Source of the DNA: Pseudomonas sp. RSB 5.4
GTDB taxonomy: Bacteria; Pseudomonadota; Gammaproteobacteria; Pseudomonadales; Pseudomonadaceae
Assembly (NCBI RefSeq): GCF_037126175.1
Contig: NZ_CP146986.1
Location: 3,314,501-3,378,500 of the forward strand
Length of the DNA: 64,000 nucleotides
Reading direction: 5' to 3'
Shown: piece after piece, positions 18,931-27,298 of the stretch
Layout: every line of letters begins with the position of its first letter
Position numbering within the stretch: position 1 is the first letter of the stretch
The notes under the pieces: generated by a model
The model's input: the letters and a program-made list of their open reading frames with translations, nothing else
Told to the model about the DNA's origin: nothing
The model's database searches: none
Program-made: the position numbers and the translations under genes

Positions 18931-19691
18931 CTCAGATCACCCCGTGATGAGAGGCCGGCTACGCGCAGGGACTTCTTGCTGTCGCCCTCCACCAGATTGA
19001 AGCGGTATTCGCGTCCGGCCTGCTTGTCGAACTCGAAACTGTTGCCTGCGCGGATGTGGTGTTTGGTGGTCGGCTCACAAGCGGTTTCGTCCTTTAGCGC
19101 ACAATTGCGAAACTCATCGATCAGCACCACGGTGTTGCCGTTATTACGCACTCGATACGTCGCCGGGGTGTCTTCGATCACGCTGTCGAAACGGCTGTTT
19201 TTCGGGCGCACGAAGAACACCGTACCGAAACCGGTCATGACGTTGACCCCGGCCGACAAGGTGGTTTTGTATTGCTCACGCTCCTCGGCGGACACGGCAA
19301 ATTCGTCTTCCTTTTCCGGAACAACGGGGATGAACCGCACGCGGAAATAGCGCTCCCGGTCACGCTCGCCCATCATCAACAGACGCGTACCCTGCATGCC
19401 GTTGGCCGGCACGATCAGCCGCGCGGGGCTGGCCATCAGGCCGTCTCGGCTGCTCATGTCGGCCTGGCTCCTGACCTCGATTTCCCGCGAGGTGCCGTCG
19501 GCGTCGTAGATGATTTCGAGAATGTTGACCTTGACGAATGCCGTGCTGTCGCCGCTGTTGAATACCCGTTTCAGGTACGTGCTCTTGTCGCCGTCGAGGT
19601 AGTCGTAGACCGTCCCGACATTGATCTGCGGGCCGGCCTGCAGGGCAAAGGGCAGCCCGCACAAAACCATTGATAACACCAGACGCTTCAT
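18927..19691 (-). CDS. Periplasmic fimbrial chaperone, alpha-fimbriae type (CooB/CfaA-like)
   Basis: A 254-residue protein with a signal peptide (MKRLVLSMVLCGLPFALQA). The body reads as an immunoglobulin-like pilus chaperone: GTVYDYLDGDKSTYLKRVFN near the start, LIVPANGMQGTRLLMMGERDRERYFRVRFIPV as the subunit-binding strand region, then the second domain. Chaperones of this group keep CS1-type subunits assembly-competent in the periplasm. The start at 19691 has an AAGGAAGCAAGG Shine-Dalgarno region. It lies 59 bases after the adhesin gene and is coupled to the last pilin gene. Confidence 0.85.
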   Translation of the reverse strand: MKRLVLSMVLCGLPFALQAGPQINVGTVYDYLDGDKSTYLKRVFNSGDSTAFVKVNILEIIYDADGTSREIEVRSQADMSSRDGLMASPARLIVPANGMQGTRLLMMGERDRERYFRVRFIPVVPEKEDEFAVSAEEREQYKTTLSAGVNVMTGFGTVFFVRPKNSRFDSVIEDTPATYRVRNNGNTVVLIDEFRNCALKDETACEPTTKHHIRAGNSFEFDKQAGREYRFNLVEGDSKKSLRVAGLSSRGDLR

Positions 19692-19750
19692 CACCTTGCT
19701 TCCTTGGTCGTTGAACACAATGCCGACTCGACTCATCGCTGAACGGCCCA

Positions 19751-21007
19751 TCAGATATCCGAATCCCAGACCACCACGACAATGCCGGAATAACTGTCGC
19801 TCACCCCGGGCTGCAGCATGCTGGCCATCGAATGTGGAGGCACCTCGAAATGCAGGGTTCCCGGGGCTCGATCCACATAGAACCCCGGCTTGAAATACAG
19901 GGCACTGCCGGCGCCGGCCTTCAATGGCATGCGCCGCACCGGCTGGCCGGCCAGATCGGTTATGCCATTGGGCATGCTGACGCTGACGTGCAGCTCGACT
20001 CGATGGCGCCCCGAACTGTCCTGCAATCCGCATTCGCCATTGAATCCGGGGCCGCAATTGATCAGCATCTTGAAACGTGAAGACGCCGAGATATTGAAGG
20101 TCTGGTCACGGAACAGACCCACCGGCCGCCGGCCGGCCTGCAGCCAGCTCTGCCAGCCGCCGACGGGAACCAGGCGGACTTTCTCGCCACCGGGTGGGAT
20201 GTCGACCTTGAGGGTGTGCTGTACATTCAGATTGAAATTCAAGGTCAGAGACGAACTCGACGGCAACATCACATCGCCAAAATCGAAATCCGCATTGGGC
20301 CCGACGCTGTAGGTCAGCGAACCGCTGTAGTCCCCCGACGACATCCCAAGCGGGTCGGGGGTGACCAGTTCATAGGCAAAATCGAGATATTCCAGACGCA
20401 ACCACGGCACATCGAACTTCGCCTGTTTGGTGCAGGCAGCGGCCGCTGGAGTTTTCCAGAAAAACGAGTATGCATTGGGGGAGTACCAACCCACACCACT
20501 GTACTGACAGGGCGCCGGAGCATAGACCCAACTTTGTCCCCACAACAGGTTGTGGGCGATGCGATCGTCTTCGGCGCCCTCCACCAGTTTCATCACATTC
20601 TCGGTCACATAGCGCGAACCGATACCGACGATCCGCACCTTGACGATTTTTGGCTCGTGGGTGGTCTCGTGATAGACCGTCAGCTCACGCCACTGCACGG
20701 GTACCTGAAACGTTGCCCCTTGCCGCGGCGAAGGGTGATTCGCCGCAATCGGCGCACGGGCGTTGAACTGGATCGGCACCTGCAAGCTGAATATCTCGTT
20801 CTGCTCGCACTGCGCCGGGTCGTAGGTGCAGTAACCACTGGAGGGCGTAGTGTTCTGGAACTTGTTGCGGTGCGGGTAAGACGAGTCCGGTTTGAACTCG
20901 GCGGTGATCGACACCTGTTCGGCGTGAGCCGCAGATAGCGTGCCAGCGATCAGCACAACAACGGCCAGCCCGCAACGCAGGTATGTAGCCAAGGGTGAGA
21001 CATTCAT
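19751..21007 (-). CDS. CS1-type fimbrial tip adhesin (CooD/CfaE/CblD-like)
   Basis: A 418-residue secreted protein with a signal peptide cleaved near AAHA-EQVSI. Its length and position between the usher and chaperone genes fit the two-domain tip adhesin of class 5 / cable pili. Two cysteine clusters are present (SGYCTYDPAQCEQ; INCGPGFNGECGLQD). The C-terminal half resembles a pilin domain (LHVSVSMPNGITDLAGQP). It would initiate fibre assembly and bind the receptor, which is unknown. Its start is 28 bases downstream of the usher stop. Confidence 0.82.
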   Translation of the reverse strand: MNVSPLATYLRCGLAVVVLIAGTLSAAHAEQVSITAEFKPDSSYPHRNKFQNTTPSSGYCTYDPAQCEQNEIFSLQVPIQFNARAPIAANHPSPRQGATFQVPVQWRELTVYHETTHEPKIVKVRIVGIGSRYVTENVMKLVEGAEDDRIAHNLLWGQSWVYAPAPCQYSGVGWYSPNAYSFFWKTPAAAACTKQAKFDVPWLRLEYLDFAYELVTPDPLGMSSGDYSGSLTYSVGPNADFDFGDVMLPSSSSLTLNFNLNVQHTLKVDIPPGGEKVRLVPVGGWQSWLQAGRRPVGLFRDQTFNISASSRFKMLINCGPGFNGECGLQDSSGRHRVELHVSVSMPNGITDLAGQPVRRMPLKAGAGSALYFKPGFYVDRAPGTLHFEVPPHSMASMLQPGVSDSYSGIVVVVWDSDI

Positions 21008-21035
21008 GTCTGCAAATCTCCTGAAGCAGGCCGCA

Positions 21036-23558
21036 TCAACCCGCGGTGTGGGCCTTTTGGGTGACGTCGGCCAACGTGTCCGGCGAGCAGCGCAAATCGC
21101 CGATCATCAGCACGTTGTTTTCGCTACGGTGTTGGTCGGGGTCGAGCCGGAACTGGCACAGCAGTTGATCGGCGTAGCGCACTTCGAGGGTCGGTGAGCC
21201 GGCGTGCATTTCCATCGAGAAAAACCCGTCGACTTCGCTGACTCCACGGCTGGCGTGATTGATCACGTGATGGCCCTTGAGCGGCTGGCCCTGCGGGTCG
21301 AGCAGGCGTCCGAGTACGGTGACGGTTTTCATCACCCGCACCTTGTGGTACGCCACGCCGCCCTTGTTCAGGTGATAGCGGGTACGGGACGGTTCGATGC
21401 TGGCGGCCGGAACGTGATTGCCTTCGAAATCGAAAGCCACCGAGCTGTTTTTGTACGCAGTCAGCGCAATGAAATTGCGCCCCGGCCGCAGCGCTGAACT
21501 GCCGCCGCTGAGGTCGTCGGCGCGCAGGGCGATGTCGGCGATATCCGACTCGACATCAACGATCATCCCGGCACCACGGCCCTGATGCTGGCTGGTCATG
21601 ACCAATCGCTGCCCGCCGACGATCACGCTGCTGTCGAGGTTCACGCCACCGGTGAAGTTGCCGTTGTAGGACGAGCGCTGCAGGAAGCCGTCGCCATTGA
21701 CCCAATCGGTACGGAAGGTGGCCAGGCTCGCCAGGCCGACGCCATAGGTGTCGGTCAGCGCCGTGACGGAAACGCTTTGCAGAATGTGATCCTGAAGATC
21801 CTTGCGATAGCCGATCGAGCCATTGTTGTCGCGCCCGCCATCGCGGGCGGTGCGGCTGCCGATGCTCCCGGAAATCTGCTGGCCCGGCCCGCCCAGCGCC
21901 ATGTTGATGCTCAGGTCGATCCCGCGATTACGCGCCTCGCCACTGCTGTAGCTGCCCGGCCGGTCGAACAGCGACAAGCGCCAGTTGGCATCGCTGCCAA
22001 ACAGCTCGGTGCGCTGCGTCCAGCCCAGGTCCATGCCAACGCCGTCGACATTGCCTTCGCTGTGCGAGACCCGTGCGCTCAACGAATTCTTGCGGCTGAG
22101 GCGATGGTTGAGGGCCAGCGACGAGTTGCTGGTTTCGCCGGTGAACACATTGCGTTGGCGTACGCGAGTGCCGTCGGGCAGCGTGTCGTAAGTGTTGCGG
22201 GTGTCGAGCCAGCTGCGGTTGTGGCTGACCACCAGGCTGCCGGCGCCATAGTTGTATAGGCCCTGCACATCGGCGCCGGTGCCGTGGTCTTCGGTCTGGT
22301 AGAGATTGGCGAAGAGGCTGATGCTGTCGGCCAGGCTCCAGTCGATCGAGGTGCCGTACTGCAAGGTGTCGCGCACCTGACGTGCCGACAGGCCGAGGAT
22401 CACGCGCGGGTGCAGCAGGTAGTTGAGCGCGGCGCCGGCAGTAAGATCACCGCTCTGCTGTTCCTCCCAGTTGCTCAGCAGTTTGCTTTCCTGCCCGGCG
22501 AACAGGTTGTAGCGCCAGCGCTGGTCGAGGTTTTGCCAGTTCACCGGTTTGTAGACCAGCTCCTGAGTGGTCGCGGTGGTCTGGCCATCCTCAATCAGGC
22601 GCACTTCGACTTCGTAGATACCACCGGGCAAGGGCCGGGTGTCCAGCGTCTGTAAACCGGCCGGCACCGCTTGCGTGTTGATCAACAGGCCATCGCGATA
22701 GATCTCCACCGACGCCTGGCGATTGGCCGTGACGAAAATCGGGTAGACGCTGGGCCGCGGGCTGTCGACCGCCAGGCTGTCGGAGCTGCCATACATCACG
22801 CCCACCGCCGTGTCCGGGCTGGTGCCGAACGACCGGGGCTGGCGGGTCAGGCCTTCGGAATTGGGGGTGAAATAGCCCAGGCGGAAAAAACTGCCTTGCA
22901 GTTCGCGCTGGGTGTAAAGCTCGTGTACCGCATGATAGGTCTTGGTGTCCGGTCCGCCGAGGCGCGCCAGTTGCATATTGAAGGACTGGCTCCAGTTGCC
23001 GAGACTGGCACTGGCTTCCAGACCGAAACGTCCGCCCAGATCCTGGTTCTGGCCGCCATTGAGGTTCAGCTGATTGCGCAGCATCAGACCGCTGCTGCCA
23101 CCTTCGGGCTGCTCATGGAAGCGTTGCGTCTGCAGATCGCGCTCGGCGTTTTCGGTGGCGATCGAGAGCAGTGAATTTTCCAGGTTGTAATGCACCGCCA
23201 GCAGTTGCTCGGGGCATTGCCCGCTGCAGTTGCCAAGCGCTACGCCGGATTTGAGGATACTGGCCCAGGTTTCACGCTCGGCGGCACTGATACGGCTGTC
23301 ACTGGTGTCGGTGAAGTCGAGCAGGGTAATGCGATCATCGCGCGACAATACAATCATTGCCTCGCCCAGCGGTTGTTGATCAAGTTCGACACGAACCGCC
23401 AAAGGCACATCAAAGAAATGCTCTTCAAAGTCCGCCGGAAGACCTTTCGCCTGAGCCAGCAAACTTCGCGGGGTGTTATCGACTGGAGGCGGCGCCGCCA
23501 GTACGCTGCTGCTCAAAAGCAACGCAAGCGCAGCCGCGATGGGCGTCATCGGATACAT
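21036..23558 (-). CDS. Outer-membrane fimbrial usher, CS1/TcfC type
   Basis: An 840-residue outer-membrane protein with a signal peptide (ALLLSSSVLA-APPPV). It has a short N-terminal periplasmic region, a long beta-strand-rich barrel section, a plug-like insertion near VSVYPIFVTANRQASVEIYRDG and a C-terminal beta-domain (LGRLLDPQGQPLKGHHVINHA). Alpha-fimbrial ushers such as CooC and CfaC have this length and layout. It would thread pilin subunits through the outer membrane. The gene follows the major pilin gene after a 105-base gap with two hairpins. Confidence 0.88.
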   Translation of the reverse strand: MYPMTPIAAALALLLSSSVLAAPPPVDNTPRSLLAQAKGLPADFEEHFFDVPLAVRVELDQQPLGEAMIVLSRDDRITLLDFTDTSDSRISAAERETWASILKSGVALGNCSGQCPEQLLAVHYNLENSLLSIATENAERDLQTQRFHEQPEGGSSGLMLRNQLNLNGGQNQDLGGRFGLEASASLGNWSQSFNMQLARLGGPDTKTYHAVHELYTQRELQGSFFRLGYFTPNSEGLTRQPRSFGTSPDTAVGVMYGSSDSLAVDSPRPSVYPIFVTANRQASVEIYRDGLLINTQAVPAGLQTLDTRPLPGGIYEVEVRLIEDGQTTATTQELVYKPVNWQNLDQRWRYNLFAGQESKLLSNWEEQQSGDLTAGAALNYLLHPRVILGLSARQVRDTLQYGTSIDWSLADSISLFANLYQTEDHGTGADVQGLYNYGAGSLVVSHNRSWLDTRNTYDTLPDGTRVRQRNVFTGETSNSSLALNHRLSRKNSLSARVSHSEGNVDGVGMDLGWTQRTELFGSDANWRLSLFDRPGSYSSGEARNRGIDLSINMALGGPGQQISGSIGSRTARDGGRDNNGSIGYRKDLQDHILQSVSVTALTDTYGVGLASLATFRTDWVNGDGFLQRSSYNGNFTGGVNLDSSVIVGGQRLVMTSQHQGRGAGMIVDVESDIADIALRADDLSGGSSALRPGRNFIALTAYKNSSVAFDFEGNHVPAASIEPSRTRYHLNKGGVAYHKVRVMKTVTVLGRLLDPQGQPLKGHHVINHASRGVSEVDGFFSMEMHAGSPTLEVRYADQLLCQFRLDPDQHRSENNVLMIGDLRCSPDTLADVTQKAHTAG

Positions 23559-23590
23559 GAATTAATACTCTGATTACCGGAAGTAAAAGC

Positions 23591-23644
23591 CCGGCCGGGC
23601 AACTTCGAAGTTGCCGGCCGGTTACGTTACTGGACAAGTAACGT
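23591..23644 (-). promoter_or_regulatory. Tandem hairpins between major pilin and usher genes
   Basis: Hairpin one (23591-23621) pairs CCGGCC-GGGCAACTT with AAGTTGCCGGCCGG around a CG turn, with one bulge. Hairpin two (23624-23644) is a perfect 8-bp stem, ACGTTACT/AGTAACGT, with loop GGACA. Neither has a U-tract. Their place directly after the major pilin stop suggests partial termination or 3' end protection, giving more pilin than usher mRNA. The role is inferred. Confidence 0.65.
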
Positions 23645-23663
23645 CAGGTATTGCCGTTATGAC

Positions 23664-24143
23664 TCAAACCGAAGGTTCGACGACCAGCATGACCACACCG
23701 GTGTAGTCGCCAGCGGCCGGTTTGGCGCCGGTAGCGCTGATCTTGAAGGGCGCGCGATAACGCGTATTGGACTCGGTATCGCCCACGACTTCCTGCGAAG
23801 TGGTGGTCAGCGTCTTGCCGTTGAGTTCGACTTTCAGGTCGATGGTATTGTTACCGCCAATCAGCTTCGGCACCCCTTCCAGACGTGCATTAACTTTGCC
23901 GGCAGTGTGCAGCACGTCAAAGTGCCCGTTGACTTCGCGCATCGAATTGGTGCCCGGGTTAAAGCTCATGTCCTGATCCTTGTTGACCAGATCGGCATCC
24001 ACCGGCACCGCATAGAAGTCGTCAGCCGGTACGTGCGCCACGATACTGATGGAGTGTTTGGCTTCAGTGGCGGCAAACGCCATCGAGGCGCTCATGGCCA
24101 GGACAGTCAGAGGGGCGGCAAAGGCGAGTTTCTTGAGCATCAT
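23664..24143 (-). CDS. CS1-type fimbrial major subunit
   Basis: A 159-residue pilin with a signal peptide cleaved near AFA-ATEAKHS. The mature start KHSISIVAHVPADDFYAVPVD and the closing GDYTGVVMLVVEPSV match the CfaB/CooA/CblA pattern of alpha-fimbriae. It is first in a five-gene minus-strand operon (pilin, usher, adhesin, chaperone, second pilin), which has the full parts list for a chaperone-usher fibre. Two adjacent ATG codons (24143 and 24140) are possible starts. Confidence 0.9.
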   Translation of the reverse strand: MMLKKLAFAAPLTVLAMSASMAFAATEAKHSISIVAHVPADDFYAVPVDADLVNKDQDMSFNPGTNSMREVNGHFDVLHTAGKVNARLEGVPKLIGGNNTIDLKVELNGKTLTTTSQEVVGDTESNTRYRAPFKISATGAKPAAGDYTGVVMLVVEPSV

Positions 24144-24611
24144 TGAATACCTGTCTTATATAAATTAGTTGAGTCGTCGAGCAGTCAAGGCGAACAGAAC
24201 AGTCACGAGCAGTCAGTGCTCACCGTTAACTTTCAACGCCGAAGAATGTTCAACCAATTTATCTTTAAAGTAAGCAGGCAACGTCCTGCGACCTTGTAGC
24301 CTGGACGCCATTAGATGAGAAAGAAAAAACCGTGAAATCCAGGAAAGTTCCTGTGCAACTGTAAGAAGCAGGCTACATCGCGCCAGCCGAATGACTGCAC
24401 GCGCCACAACTTATTAGCAACTTCCGTAAGACATGTACCACACTTTCCCGGAAATAAAGGGCGAAACGGAATATTAGAGAACAAGCACTAATCTGCGCCT
24501 TTGCCGGGAGATTTAATACTGCGATTTCTTGATCGTTTTCCGGTTTTTTGCGAGCGCCGATTCGATCGGTCAGGTGTGCACCGTTGGTCAGGACACCTTG
24601 CCAGCGCGCAA
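24144..24611. other. AT-richer divergent intergenic region, fimbriae / padR
   Basis: About 470 bases with no supported gene, visibly richer in A and T than the flanking genes. On the minus strand TTGACT (24188-24183) and TTTATA (24164-24159) have an 18-base spacing, but this would leave a very short leader before the pilin start. The fimbrial promoter and binding sites probably lie further upstream here. No dedicated fimbrial regulator gene is next to the operon. Confidence 0.4.
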
Positions 24612-24633
24612 AGATATATCTTAAGTTGTATCT
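24612..24633 (+). promoter_or_regulatory. Putative operator of the PadR-family regulator
   Basis: An AT-rich interrupted inverted repeat, AGATATATCTTAAGTTGTAT followed by CT, with AGATA and TATCT arms; the left part, AGATATATCT, is itself a perfect palindrome. It lies 24 bases before the padR start. Autoregulation is usual for YqjI-type proteins, so this is the natural candidate site. The assignment is inference. Confidence 0.5.
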
Positions 24634-24656
24634 AAACACGACGAGAGAGCAGGAAA

Positions 24657-25238
24657 ATGAGAGACCATCATTCCCCCCATCATCACCGCGAACACGGCGA
24701 CGGCCGTGACGGCTTCGAAAAACGCCCCGGCCGTGAACGCGGCGGGCGCGGCCCACGGGTCTTCGCCCCCGGTGATCTGAAATTGCTGCTGCTGGCGCTG
24801 ATCGCCGAGCAGCCCTGCCATGGCTATGACCTGATCCGCCAGATCGAAGGCATGTTCGACGGCGCTTACAGCCCCAGCCCCGGCGTGATCTACCCGACCC
24901 TGACGTTCCTCGAAGAAAGCGACCTGATCAGCGGCGACGCCGAGGCCGGCAAAAAACGCTACAGCGTGACCGACGCCGGTCGTTTGTCTTTAAGCGAGCA
25001 AGCGGTGGCGCTGGACGGCGTGCGCATGCGCATCGACGTCAGCAAGCGTTCACTGCGCGGCCATGACCGGCCGCCGGAAATCCACGAGGCGGTGCACAAC
25101 CTGCGCCACGCCTTGCAGCTGCACCACGGACGCTGGAGCGCGGAAGAAATCCAACGGGTTGCCGCGCTGCTCAACGACACCGCCAAAGCCATCGTCGACG
25201 GCCCTGCCGTTCAATTTGCCCCGGAGAAAGCCGAATGA
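24657..25238 (+). CDS. PadR-family metal-responsive regulator (YqjI/NfeR-like)
   Basis: A 193-residue regulator. The first 30 residues are rich in histidine (HHSPHHHREHGDGRDG), a likely metal-binding tail as in E. coli YqjI, which senses nickel and iron. A PadR winged helix follows (LLLLALIAEQPCHGYDLIRQIEG...YSPSPGVIYPTLTFLEESDLI), then a helical dimerisation part. It overlaps the siderophore-interacting reductase gene by four bases (ATGA), and in E. coli the same two functions are neighbours. Repression of this operon and relief by excess metal is the expected logic. Confidence 0.88.
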   Translation: MRDHHSPHHHREHGDGRDGFEKRPGRERGGRGPRVFAPGDLKLLLLALIAEQPCHGYDLIRQIEGMFDGAYSPSPGVIYPTLTFLEESDLISGDAEAGKKRYSVTDAGRLSLSEQAVALDGVRMRIDVSKRSLRGHDRPPEIHEAVHNLRHALQLHHGRWSAEEIQRVAALLNDTAKAIVDGPAVQFAPEKAE

Positions 25239-26020
25239 CTGCAGTCGATACGCAAACCATTCACCGCGTGATGCACGAAATCAAACGTCGCAAACTCGAA
25301 GTGCTGCGCGTGGTCGACCTGACCCCGCGCATGCGCCGCATCACCCTCGGCGGCCCGGAGCTGGCCGGGTTCATCAGCCTGGGCACCGACGATCACGTCA
25401 AACTGCTGTTCCCGCAGAACGCCGAACAAACCGCTGCGCTGGAAACCATGGTGCTCGGCGCCGGCAAGGACAACGGCCCGCTGCCCGAGATGCGCGACTA
25501 CACCCCGCGCCGCTACGACCTGGAAAAACTCGAGCTGGACATCGACTTCGTCCTGCACGGCGACGGCCCTGCCTCGACCTGGGCTGAACAGGCCAGACCC
25601 GGTCAATTCCTGCACATCGGCGGGCCACGCGGTTCGATGATCGTGCCGGACATCTTCGACAGCTACCTGCTGATCGGCGACGAAACCGCCCTGCCCGCCA
25701 TCGCCCGCCGCCTCGAAGGTCTGGCGGCGAATCGCAAGGCGCTGGTGGTGATCGAAGTGGAAAACGGTGCCGAGCAACAAGTGCTGGAGAGTGCGGCGCA
25801 GGTCAATGTGATCTGGGTGTTGCGCGAGGGCGGCAAGGACAACCTGCTGACCACGGTCAAAGAGCTGCAGGTGCCCAAGGGCAATCTGTATGCGTGGGTG
25901 GCGACCGAGACCAAGGTCTCGCGGCAGATCCGTCGGGTGCTGCTGGATGAGCATGGGCTCAATGAACAGTTCGTCAAAGCCGTCGGTTACTGGCGGGCTG
26001 AGGGTTCGGCAGAAGAGTGA
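25235..26020 (+). CDS. Siderophore-interacting protein / ferric reductase (YqjH-like)
   Basis: A 261-residue flavoprotein. The FAD-binding signature is R-D-Y-T-P-R in MRDYTPRRYD, preceded by RVVDLTPRMRRITLGGPEL and followed by GPRGSMIVPD and LLIGDETALPAI, typical of the YqjH/ViuB family. These enzymes reduce ferric siderophores with NADPH in the cytoplasm to release iron. It is translationally coupled to the His-rich PadR regulator, which links it to iron or nickel control. Confidence 0.9.
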   Translation: MTAVDTQTIHRVMHEIKRRKLEVLRVVDLTPRMRRITLGGPELAGFISLGTDDHVKLLFPQNAEQTAALETMVLGAGKDNGPLPEMRDYTPRRYDLEKLELDIDFVLHGDGPASTWAEQARPGQFLHIGGPRGSMIVPDIFDSYLLIGDETALPAIARRLEGLAANRKALVVIEVENGAEQQVLESAAQVNVIWVLREGGKDNLLTTVKELQVPKGNLYAWVATETKVSRQIRRVLLDEHGLNEQFVKAVGYWRAEGSAEE

Positions 26021-26028
26021 TTTGCCCT

Positions 26029-26118
26029 TGTGGGAGCGGGCTTGCTCGCGAATGCGGTCGATCATTCAACCATGATGTTGACTGACCTGACGCCTTCGCG
26101 AGCAAGCCCGCTCCCACA
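26029..26118. repeat. REP doublet, family A
   Basis: Inverted pair of the GAGCGGGCTTGCTCGCGA palindrome between converging genes. Because of the frameshift in the neighbouring membrane-protein gene, its shifted frame runs into this repeat. Confidence 0.92.
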
Positions 26119-26126
26119 TTGACCTT

Positions 26127-26766
26127 TTAACTTCGTCCTGACTGCCAGCGGTCGATCCCGATCACCAACAACCCAATCAGCACAAACCCCACCAATATCC
26201 CTCCGGCATTGATGAACACCTGTGCATAACCCAGCAGCGCCACATCGATGAACGGATACGCATACGCGCCAAGCAGATGCCCGCGCAGCGAGCGCGTAAA
26301 CGAAGTACAGCAGCGGATAGATCAGCCACAGCGCCAGGTGCTTCAGGCGCAACGTGCCCTTCGGTACGCAAAACCACCAGTAGCCAAGAAACAGCAACGG
26401 CATCACGTCGTGCAGTAATTCATCGGCAATAAACTGCCAGCCTTCGGGGTGCCATAAATGCCGCAGCAAAATGCTGTAGGCCAGCCCCACCACGGCAATG
26501 CTCACCGCCACCCCACTGCTGACCCATGGCTGCAGAAACCAGCGTTGCGCAGCGGATTCACGCCGGGTGATCGCGCAGGTCAGCACCGTCGCCACAAGCG
26601 TGTTGGTCAACACCGTGAAGTAACTGAAGAAACTCACCAGCCCGCCCAGCAGACTGGCATCGACACTCAGTCGCGCAAGGAAAATCAGGTACAGCTGAAT
26701 GCTCAATCCGCTCCAGCCGAGGCTGGCGAGGAGCGTGATCAGGCGTCGCCGCGAAACGGCGTTCAT
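26127..26766 (-). pseudogene. Pr6Pr-like membrane protein gene, frameshifted
   Basis: The first 158 or so codons encode a six-helix membrane protein resembling the Pr6Pr family (SFFSYFTVLTNTLVATVL, DELLHDVMPLLFLGYWWF, WLIYPLLYFVYAL). After that the open frame becomes non-membrane sequence and ends in the REP. Skipping one base near 26287-26293 restores a sensible end: LLRGHLLGAYAYPFIDVALL, then a VGFVLIGLLVIGIDRW helix and a TAA at 26127-26129. The gene has therefore gained one base, or the sequence has an error there. The function of the family is unknown. It starts next to the VF530-like gene. Confidence 0.8.
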
Positions 26767-26767
26767 C

Positions 26768-26998
26768 TCAGAGCGGACGCTTGGTGCGCATCAGTTTCAC
26801 GTACAAGCGCTCGACCTTCTCCCGCGCCCACGGGGTTTTGCGCAGGAACGTCAGGCTCGACTTGATGCTCGGGTCGCTCTTGAAGCAGCGGATATCGATG
26901 CGCTCGGCCAACCCCGACCACTCGTAATGCGCCACCAGCGCATTGAGGATCTGTTCAAGGGTTACGCCATGCAGCGGATCGGGAGTGTGGTCGTTCAT
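26768..26998 (-). CDS. VF530 / DUF2132 family protein
   Basis: A 76-residue cytoplasmic protein with the DUF2132 core ([45 protein letters not shown]). The family includes a small helical DNA-binding-like fold (VF530 of Vibrio) but has no established role. The start at 26998 (MNDHTPDP) is preferred over an upstream extension to 27028. The stop lies two bases before the start of the frameshifted membrane-protein gene, so the two were probably one operon. Confidence 0.85.
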   Translation of the reverse strand: MNDHTPDPLHGVTLEQILNALVAHYEWSGLAERIDIRCFKSDPSIKSSLTFLRKTPWAREKVERLYVKLMRTKRPL

Positions 26999-27298
26999 GC
27001 CAGGCCTTTGGACGGAGTGAAAATGCACAAGCCGCGCACCTTAGCCGAGGGGCCGGTCAGGTGGAAGGCCTTGCATCAAATGTAGGCCAACCCGAGAAGA
27101 TCGCAGCCTGCGACCATCGCCACAATGCGCCCGTTTGCCGCACTGTTACCGAATCCGAAACGCTGCATGTCTGCAAAAGCCCTTTGTCTTTTTGTTACAG
27201 ATCATTATCCTGCCGCCCTTCAGCTGAATCGCTTCACTGCCTGCGTCAAATTGAAGCGCTCGGTTTACCCCCGTAAAACACCAAAAAAAGACTGACCC

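Noticed and set aside
24144..24656. A riboswitch ahead of the fimbrial operon or padR
   Set aside because: No cobalamin, FMN, TPP or SAM consensus core was found on either strand; only promoter-like and operator-like sequences.
26062..26290. The long C-terminus of the 234-residue frame (rich in Cys and Arg)
   Set aside because: It is out of frame with the conserved membrane-protein sequence and runs into a REP; the alternative frame gives a proper last helix.
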